In this document: one piece after another, positions 9,331-14,727 of the stretch
Position numbering within the stretch: position 1 is the stretch's first letter
How the letters are laid out: every line of letters starts with the position of its first letter
Assembly: GCA_016098155.1 (NCBI GenBank)
Contig: JAAAJB010000749.1
Span: 1 to 14,727 of the forward strand
Origin: Actinomortierella ambigua
Taxonomy: Eukaryota > Mortierellomycota > Mortierellomycetes > Mortierellales > Mortierellaceae
Direction of reading: 5' to 3'
Length of the DNA: 14,727 nucleotides
Made by a program: the position numbers and the translations under genes
Notes under the pieces: generated by a model
What the model was told of the DNA's origin: nothing
What the model saw: only the letters and a program-made list of their open reading frames with translations
Databases searched by the model: none

Positions 9331-12113
9331 ATGTTCACCGGGACAAGTGTGCCCCAGCAGTCTTCGCCACCTCTGGCACCAGGCGATGCCGGGTCTACGT
9401 TGACCTCGACCTCGTTCTCGACCACAGCGCAACATCCACCACCACCACTGCCACCACCATCATCATCACTGCCTTCGTCGTTTTCTTCATCGACCTCTAC
9501 TTCAGACACGCCAAAGAAGAAGAGGCTCTCAGACAGTGGTTATGTCTCTCGCGTTGGGTTTGATACCTTTGGGTGCGATGACACGTCCGAGTACGCCTTT
9601 ACACTGCAGTCCAAGACGCCTGAATGGCGGCGAACGAAGCGCACACGGACCTTCTTGGTCGGCACCGATCTGAACGACTATAGCGCGCATGCGCTCCATT
9701 ATCTCATGGAGAACCTGGTTGAGGATGGTGACGAGGTAAGGAAGGGTCTTTCTCTCTTTTTTTCTCTCTTCTCTTTCCCCCCTCCCTCCCACTCTCTCAC
9801 CCCCACAATAATATACGCACGTACTATTCATGTAGACCCACCAAAGACATACATGTACATATCACACACGGACAAAACACATCTCACACAAAAGGAAAGA
9901 ATAGGGGAGAGGGAGCGAGGGAGCGAGGGGCAGGAGGACAGAGAGCATTGCATTGTAACAGGAATTGAGGGGGGGGGGAGTGAGCAAGAAGGCGGAAAGA
10001 AGGGCTGAGAGGCATGATGGGGTGTTGTTGAGAAAGGATCTCTTCTTCCGTCTTACTTGTCTCAATCTCTTTTTTTCTGTTATTATTGCTCGCTATTGTT
10101 GGTGCTGTTGGATGTTACGCTCAAAGGAAAAAGGGGTGGTGGTGGTGGTGAGGGAGGAGGAGGATGTGGAGGTGGATGTCTCCCCCCTCCCCCTTGACAA
10201 TGCGCATTCACACGGGGACACCGTGCCGTCTTTTTTTTTTTTTTTTTTTGTTGAGGTATATGATGTCGATACTCACCCATGGCTCTCTTTTTCTTTCTAG
10301 ATTGTTGCTCTACGAGTTGTGCCACTGGAGCTTCGAGATTCACGTAAGCATATTTTTTTGAGTACCCCATCCCCATTACTGTTGACCTGTTTTCCCCACG
10401 GACCGAAGAGAGGCATTCGTGACAAAAGGACAGTGAGAAATGTTAAAGTGTCCAAGGAGACGACAGCGACGTTTCATTGGATTGAAGGGGAGGAGCAGAG
10501 AGAATCGACTCCCTCTGTATACATCGAGTCACAAGTGTCTGTGTGTGTATATATATAAAAATGGGGGGGTGTGACCCGACAAAAGGAACGAATGACTGTG
10601 CGAGCCACAGGTCCTGTTTGGGTCTGCCTGTTGGCTCCTCTCTCTCTCCCTCCCTTTTTTCCCTTTAGCTCAACCCCTCCGTTGTCTGTCCCACAAACCC
10701 AGAAGGAAAAAAGCGGGCGGATAAAAAATAAAAGAGGTGCGGACCTTGAGGACAGGGGTGAGGACAGGAGGGGTGAGGAAGGGCGGGAAAAAAAATAATA
10801 GTACATTGACCACGACAGGGCATCCGAAAATGAATACAATCCTCTCGGTGGGGAAACAGGATCTGCCCTCTCCCTGTCCACCTCTCCATGCTAGTTCATT
10901 TGCAATAAGGAAAGACACTGACCTCCATGTTTCATCTCCCATCTCTCTGATACAAAAACTCGTTAGTCTCCAAGACCGGCATTCCCTCGTTCCAAGGACA
11001 GGAGCAGGCGGCGCGTCTGGATGCAAAGAACATTATGAACTCGATCCGCGAGAAGAACCCCGGCAAGGAGATTAGCATCATTGTCGAGTGTATGGTGGGC
11101 AACGTCAAAGAAACCATTCAGCACATGGTAAATGTCCCTCTTTCTCTCTCTTTCTCTCTCTCTCTCCTATTATGTCATGGTGATTAGGTCACGCTAGAAC
11201 TTTGTTCATCTGACGCCCGCTCTCTACTCTACTTTTTACATCCATATAGATCGCCATGTACAAGCCAGCCATGTTGGTGGTCGGAACACGCGGTCGCAAC
11301 CCCATGAAAGGCTTTCTGCTCGGCAGTGTGTCGCGGTACTGCCTGCACCATTCTCCGGTGCCGGTGGTGGTCGTGCGTCCAGAGCGCAAGCTCAACAAGT
11401 CCAAGAACAAGACCAAGGGCATCTTTCGGCGGCGATCATCTGGATTCCTCGGTGATGAGTTTGGACAGTACAATGATTCCACCACAGGACAACCATCACG
11501 GGAGAGCTTTCTCGCCGGGAGTGGCAACAGCAGCAGCATCAGCTTCTCTTCCGGATCGAGCCACACACACAACAACAACAACAACAACAACACGCCGGCG
11601 GGCAACAACAACAATAACATCAATGCACCCCTCGGTGGTTTGGGCTTGATGCGCTCTTTGAACAACACCGTCTCACCCCAGCCGTCCTCAGTCGACAGCT
11701 CCCCTTCATCGTCGACACTGAAGCTTGGCGCCTTGCAAAAGACATCATCACCGTCAGCGGCCTCCTCTACATCGACCTTGACCCCCTCGGCCACACCGCC
11801 ACCACCCACAACCAAGACAGCAGGCAGCAACAACAGCAACAACAACAACAGCAGCAGCAGCAGTATTGGAAAGCCGCCACCCGAGGTGATCAAGATGAGC
11901 AAGAGCTGGACAGTCGATAGTAGCTTAGCAGGGATCACCAAGCTGGGCTCGCTCGGAAGGTCGAGCAATGGATCGTCGTCGTCATCGTCGTTGTTGAGTC
12001 CACTCGCACTTGTCCTGTCTGCCAGCAAAGATAATAACAGCAGCGGAGGTGGTGGAGGTGGCGGTGGGGGCTTTGGATTCAGCAAGAAGAAGCGACACTC
12101 CCATGTAGAATAG
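9331..12113 (+). CDS. Universal stress protein (UspA family), fungal type
   Basis: Exons are 9331-9735, 10301-10343, 10967-11127 and 11250-12113 (490 aa). All joins are GT...AG and in frame; exon 2 is only 43 bases. Residues 1-60 are Pro/Ser/Thr-rich. Residues 71-105 (YVSRVGFDTF to RRTKR) match the lead-in seen in fungal Usp proteins. The Usp domain covers about 105-250: TFLVGTDLNDYS, then GDEIVALRVVP across the exon 1-2 join, then MLVVGTRGRN. The nucleotide-binding pattern G-x2-G-x9-G-S is intact at G215, G218, G228 and S229, followed by PVPVVVVRPERK. Residues 260-490 are Ser/Asn/Thr/Gly-rich with a basic end (KKKRHS), longer than the family needs. It is probably a cytosolic or nuclear ATP-binding stress protein. 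Introns are 565, 623 and 122 bases. Confidence 0.93.
9736..10300 (+). other. Intron 1 of the Usp gene
   Basis: The donor is GAG|GTAAGG and the acceptor TTTCTTTCTAG|ATT, phase 0. A C/T-rich block near the 5' end (about 9750-9806) is followed by a purine-rich block (about 9890-10020), then GTGGTG triplets and a T run before the acceptor. I see no coding exon inside it. Confidence 0.85.
10344..10966 (+). other. Intron 2 of the Usp gene
   Basis: The donor is CAC|GTAAGC and the acceptor ACTCGTTAG|TCT, phase 1; the Leu codon is rebuilt as C+TC. The intron contains a TA-rich TATA-like run at 10548-10560, a pyrimidine block at 10636-10667 and a purine block at 10748-10798. No coding exon was recognised. 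Confidence 0.8.
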
Positions 12114-12530
12114 ACAATTTTTTTTTCTTTTTGTTATATATAATATAATATCTGGTCATAAGTCACCATGGAAGTTTTCTCTCCCGCCGTTGTGACCCTC
12201 GTCCTCGCTCTTGCTTCTAGCACTTGTTGATGCTGCCTTCAATGCGCAGAAGGTTCTTGCTGCAGGCCGCAGCCAGATCGGGTGCTCCATTGTAGAGAGC
12301 AAAAGAACTCCAAAGGCACAAACGCCAGCTGTCAGGGTGACTGTTTATCGAATGTACCCCTTGACCCAAGTTGCTTCATTGCCATTCACTCAGCATTCTC
12401 ACCAGCCCAGTCTACAATCACATTGCTGTCAGGACTCCCCTTCATCCAGCAACACTACCAACTGAATACGCTGCTAGCGCAACCTAGAGCAAAGAGAAAA
12501 ATATACCACAAAGAAGCACACCCAAAAAAA
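12114..12530 (+). promoter_or_regulatory. Usp 3' region and AN1 gene promoter/leader
   Basis: A T run at 12119-12126 and an AT-rich stretch TATATATAATATAATAT at about 12136-12151 lie just past the Usp stop and probably serve 3' end formation. The rest (about 12155-12530) is mixed-composition sequence ending in an A-rich leader (AAAAAAAATGG) at the AN1 start codon. It contains a short ORF at 12168-12230 and an open frame at 12211-12465, neither recognisable. Confidence 0.4.
12168..12230 (+). other. Short ORF of 20 codons, possible uORF
   Basis: The ATG has a strong context (GTCACCATGG) and opens a 20-residue frame beginning MEVFSPAVV, hydrophobic toward its end, with a TGA stop at 12228-12230. 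If the AN1 transcript starts this far upstream it would be an upstream ORF. It could equally be part of the Usp 3' UTR or chance. Confidence 0.2.
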
Positions 12531-13244
12531 ATGGCATCAAGGACTTCAACAGTGCGCACTACCAGGACGAGCACAACCAACAGTACGTCAACCTCACAAC
12601 AGAACGACATTGTAGCCAAGCAAGAGCAGGATCGGTGCCACTTTTGCAAAAAGTTTCTTCCCGCTGTCAAGGCTGAATGTCGGTTCTGCAGGCAAACGTT
12701 CTGTATGGAGCACAGGTAACGTTTTTGATGGAAACTGTCAAGTTCTCCCCCTCTCCTCATAGTTTTTTTTGGGAGGGGGGGAGGGGAGGGTCCTCCACCT
12801 TTCTTTTCTTTTTTTGCGTTAGCGTCCCACTCATCGAGTCCTTTTCCTCCTCCTCCTCCCTCCCCCCCCCCCCCCCCCAGACACCCCAAAACCCACCCGC
12901 CCCCCGGCCCTCCCCACCCCCCACGCGAGCAGTCGCAACAAGAACACCATCGGGACTCGACCCACATCTTGGGGGTGGAGGCACGCGATCGCGGTAGCAC
13001 CCATCAGCCCGGCTGGAACATGGAGGGTAGTCGTCAGGCGCTGCGGCAGAAACTGAATCAGCGCGTCCAAGGCCTGCGCGAGGGCTCGGGGCGGGCTGGT
13101 GGGCAGGCAGGCGGGTCAGGAACAGGAGGTAGTGGTGGTGGTGGCAAAGGCAAGAAGAAAGGTGGATCAGGATCAGGATCGGGATCAGGTCACAAATGGG
13201 GCTCCGGAGGCCAGCGCCTTGGTGACACTCCCGCATCGACTTAG
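12531..13244 (+). CDS. AN1-type zinc-finger protein
   Basis: Exons are 12531-12715 and 12881-13244 (182 aa). The intron (165 bases, GTAACG...CCCCAG) is phase 2, and the join rebuilds Arg62. The start has an A-rich context. Residues 1-34 are Ser/Thr-rich. The finger is C36-x2-C39-x10-C50-x2-C53-x4-C58-x2-H61-x5-H67, an AN1 arrangement. The final Cys expected at position 69 is Pro in this reading. Residues 69-85 are Pro-rich, encoded by C-rich DNA right after the acceptor. A likely helical stretch (RQALRQKLNQRVQGLREG) follows, then a Gly/Ser-rich tail with GSGSGSGSG and a basic KGKKK patch. AN1 proteins commonly act in ubiquitin and proteasome stress responses, but nothing here shows that directly. 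Using the earlier acceptor at about 12830 would break the finger and end early. Confidence 0.78.
12716..12880 (+). other. Intron of the AN1 gene
   Basis: It begins GTAACG and ends in a run of about 18 C followed by AG. A CT-rich block (12745-12758) is followed by a G-rich block (12771-12790), then pyrimidines to the acceptor. The long C run makes this spot prone to sequencing or assembly length errors, but being intronic it does not affect the reading frame. Confidence 0.8.
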
Positions 13245-13474
13245 TCTCTCTGCTAAAAAGGAAAGCAGCACACCAAAAAAAAATAATACACAAAATATCC
13301 CCCACATTTTCCGAGCTGGTCGTACATGCTCTTTCCTTGGCTGCATGTTATTGTCGCGTCGATGATGGTGACACAGCCGGGTATTGTCTCTTTGCCTTGT
13401 CTCGACAAACACGGATGCGAAATGATCCATTGTCGCTAGGTTTGTGTCCGTGAAAAAGAAAAAATTGTCAAGTG

Positions 13475-13490
13475 GCCTGCCTGCCTGCCT
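13475..13490. repeat. GCCT tetranucleotide repeat
   Basis: Four perfect GCCT units in the intergenic region downstream of the AN1 gene. Confidence 0.7.
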
Positions 13491-13878
13491 CGGACGACTA
13501 ACTTTATTACGCGGAAGCGAGGGAACGTTGGCTATCCTACCCTTTTATCTTTCGAAGGTTGGATAAATGCAAAAGAGACCAGGTGCACAACCCGGACGTT
13601 GAGGGATTATTGGTAGAATCATTGGAGAAGGAAGGGAACCATGCAGATGCAGGGTGTCACATGGACAGGCCAAAGCTTGTCTTGAGAATGCCAAAAACGA
13701 ATGTTTTTCCCTCATCTACTGCTACTCTCTCTGGGAACGTGCATCGCCGCCCTCTGCGATTTGAAGAGTGCCTAACAAAGCCCAGTCGTTGTTGTCTCCT
13801 CCGCTCACTCTCTCTCTCACTTTCTCACACAATATTATTCTCCTATCTAGCTTTCTTTCCTTGCTCGTGCTACACTGA

Positions 13879-13900
13879 GAAAGAAAGAAAGAAAGAAAGA
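13879..13900. repeat. GAAA tetranucleotide repeat
   Basis: About five GAAA units in the upstream region of the Mam3-like gene, 210 bases before its start codon. Confidence 0.75.
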
Positions 13901-13990
13901 GAGATAAAAAAAACACTCATAGACATTTACACAACACCGACGACAAAGATACCCATACCCCTTCAGTGAGAAATCCCTCACTCACTCGCT

Positions 13991-14008
13991 CATTCATTCA
14001 TTCATTCA
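13991..14008. repeat. CATT tetranucleotide repeat
   Basis: Four and a half CATT units, flanked by related CACT units from about 13976 to 14012, some 100 bases before the start codon of the Mam3-like gene. It probably lies in the 5' leader. Confidence 0.75.
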
Positions 14009-14111
14009 CTCAAACCAGAAAAAGAAAAAGATCATTCCTCTCTCTCTCTTACTCTCACTCTCCTCTCTTCACGTCTTTGCTCTCCGAAACGACATTCTGC
14101 CTCCTTCCACC

Positions 14112-14727
14112 ATGAGCGAGAGCAATCAGTCTCGCCCTGCAGAGGTGCACATTCCCATGGAAAAGGACACCTCTATGCCCGACGACGACTACTATTCGTA
14201 TCAGCACCAGGCACTTCAAGCACAACAACAACAGCAACACCGACACGAAAAACAACAACAGCAGCAGCAGCAGCAGCCGACTGCGTGCCGTACCTGTGGG
14301 TCGGCTCGCAAGGCAAAAACATTCCGCCAGCAAGCCCTTGGCTTGAAGAGCATCATCATCTATGTGCTGTTCTTCATCAACATGCTGCTGGCCGTCCAAT
14401 TGCTCAAGGCATTCAAGCGTTCAGGGCCACCCAAGGAGGATCCCGCCCTCCAGCTGTGGTCGATCGACAAGATGGCCGGCCATGGCGGTGAGGAGGGAGG
14501 CGAGCACGGAGGCGAGGATGCATCGTCGCCCGATTTTTGGATCAAGATGGCGCTGATCGTTGGCTTGGTTGCCATTGGAGGCATTTTTGCAGGTGAGTTG
14601 TCCTTTTTTTGTCTCCATGTGGGTTCTTCATGCCCGTTCCTGTTTCTTTTTTTTTTTTTTTTGTTTTTTCTATTTACCTTTCTCCCATGGCCAAGCCTGA
14701 AGGGGCTTGGGACCTCAAGAAGCGGGG
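14112..14727 (+). CDS. Mam3/CNNM-like DUF21 membrane protein, first exon only (partial)
   Basis: Exon 1 is 14112-14592 and intron 1 starts with GTGAGT at 14593; the gene continues past the window. The ATG has a good context (CCACCATGAG). Residues 20-30 are acidic and Tyr-rich, 38-55 Gln-rich with CAA/CAG runs. C59 and C62 form a CxxC before a basic stretch. A first membrane segment lies at about 80-98 (SIIIYVLFFINMLLAVQLL). After an acidic His/Gly loop comes DFWIKMALIVGLVAIGGIFA at 141-160, with Gly161 split by the intron. That last segment is the start of the DUF21 domain of fungal Mam3 and animal CNNM proteins, where GGxFAG is normally followed by LTLGLM. Family members carry CBS domains and are linked to magnesium or manganese handling at organelle or plasma membranes. 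The N-terminal extension with Gln repeats is variable and probably cytosolic or lumenal. Confidence 0.82.
   Translation, partial: MSESNQSRPAEVHIPMEKDTSMPDDDYYSYQHQALQAQQQQQHRHEKQQQQQQQQPTACRTCGSARKAKTFRQQALGLKSIIIYVLFFINMLLAVQLLKAFKRSGPPKEDPALQLWSIDKMAGHGGEEGGEHGGEDASSPDFWIKMALIVGLVAIGGIFAGELSFFCLHVGSSCPFLFLFFFFLFFLFTFLPWPSLKGLGTSRSG
14223..14276 (+). repeat. CAA/CAG run coding poly-Gln in the Mam3-like gene
   Basis: Two short CAA/CAG stretches separated by CACCGACACGAAAAA give Gln-rich residues 38-42 and 48-55. Pure CAG units at 14259-14276 make length variation likely. Confidence 0.8.
14593..14727 (+). other. Intron 1 of the Mam3-like gene, truncated by window edge
   Basis: It starts GTGAGT. 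A T run of about 17 lies at 14646-14662. No DUF21-type continuation (an LTLGLM-like exon) is found before the end of the window, so the intron or its acceptor continues to the right. Confidence 0.7.

Larger units (their letters stand above)
13245..14111. other. Intergenic region before the Mam3-like gene
   Basis: Just after the AN1 stop are A-rich sequences (AAAAAAAATAATACAC at about 13276) that could serve polyadenylation. The middle (13320-13780) is mixed-sequence DNA with no recognisable gene. From about 13795 it turns C/T-rich with several tetranucleotide repeats, continuing as a CT-rich leader (14037-14070) up to the next start codon. This last part is the likely promoter and 5' UTR. Confidence 0.5.

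Noticed and set aside
10301..10343. tRNA-like signal: the minus-strand translation reads APVAQLVEQQ, a string often produced by translated tRNA genes
   Set aside because: The bases are a 43-base exon of the Usp gene (IVALRVVPLELRDS), and no cloverleaf can be drawn around them.
13559..13969. 136-codon + strand frame upstream of the Mam3-like gene
   Set aside because: It lacks an ATG at its start, ends in CT and GAAA repeats, and shows no recognisable domain. Best read as promoter DNA.

Overview
This window looks like nuclear chromosomal DNA from an early-diverging filamentous fungus. A mortierellalean or other Mucoromycota genome is my best guess, not a proven identification. The reasons are genes split by GT-AG introns, a fungal-type universal stress protein, a Mam3/CNNM-like membrane protein, Ser/His/Gln/Asn-rich protein tails, and abundant homopolymers, CT/GA tracts and microsatellites in leaders and introns. 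I see no bacterial operon, phage, CRISPR array, rRNA, convincing tRNA or intact mobile element.

Layout. Positions 1-3898 are a long non-coding upstream region. It is purine-rich on the + strand up to about 2.4 kb, then strongly pyrimidine-rich to the first gene. Four genes follow, all on the + strand. (1) 3899-7886: a four-exon C2H2 zinc-finger transcription factor of 678 aa, with an acidic N-terminus, four fingers and a very long His/Ser-rich tail. Its first intron is 1.46 kb. (2) 9331-12113: a four-exon fungal universal stress protein (UspA fold) of 490 aa with an intact nucleotide-binding motif and a 240-residue low-complexity tail. (3) 12531-13244: a two-exon AN1-type zinc-finger protein of 182 aa whose last zinc-ligand position appears to be Pro. 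(4) 14112 to beyond the right edge: the first exon of a Mam3/CNNM (DUF21) membrane protein.

The exon joins were worked out by hand. For the first three genes every join keeps frame, uses GT...AG, and rebuilds the expected domain across the junction: TGE-RP linkers between fingers, the Usp beta strand after GDE, and HRxPxxH in AN1.

The intergenic stretches 7887-9330, 12114-12530 and 13245-14111 hold CT-rich leaders, AT-rich 3' regions and short repeats. They also contain a few unassigned ORF-like fragments. The genes do not form an evident pathway. A loose common theme is transcription and stress response plus metal binding or transport, but that may be coincidence. The most distinctive signals are the complementary purine and pyrimidine blocks inside most introns, the unusual AN1 finger, and the long intron placed exactly between the first and second zinc fingers.
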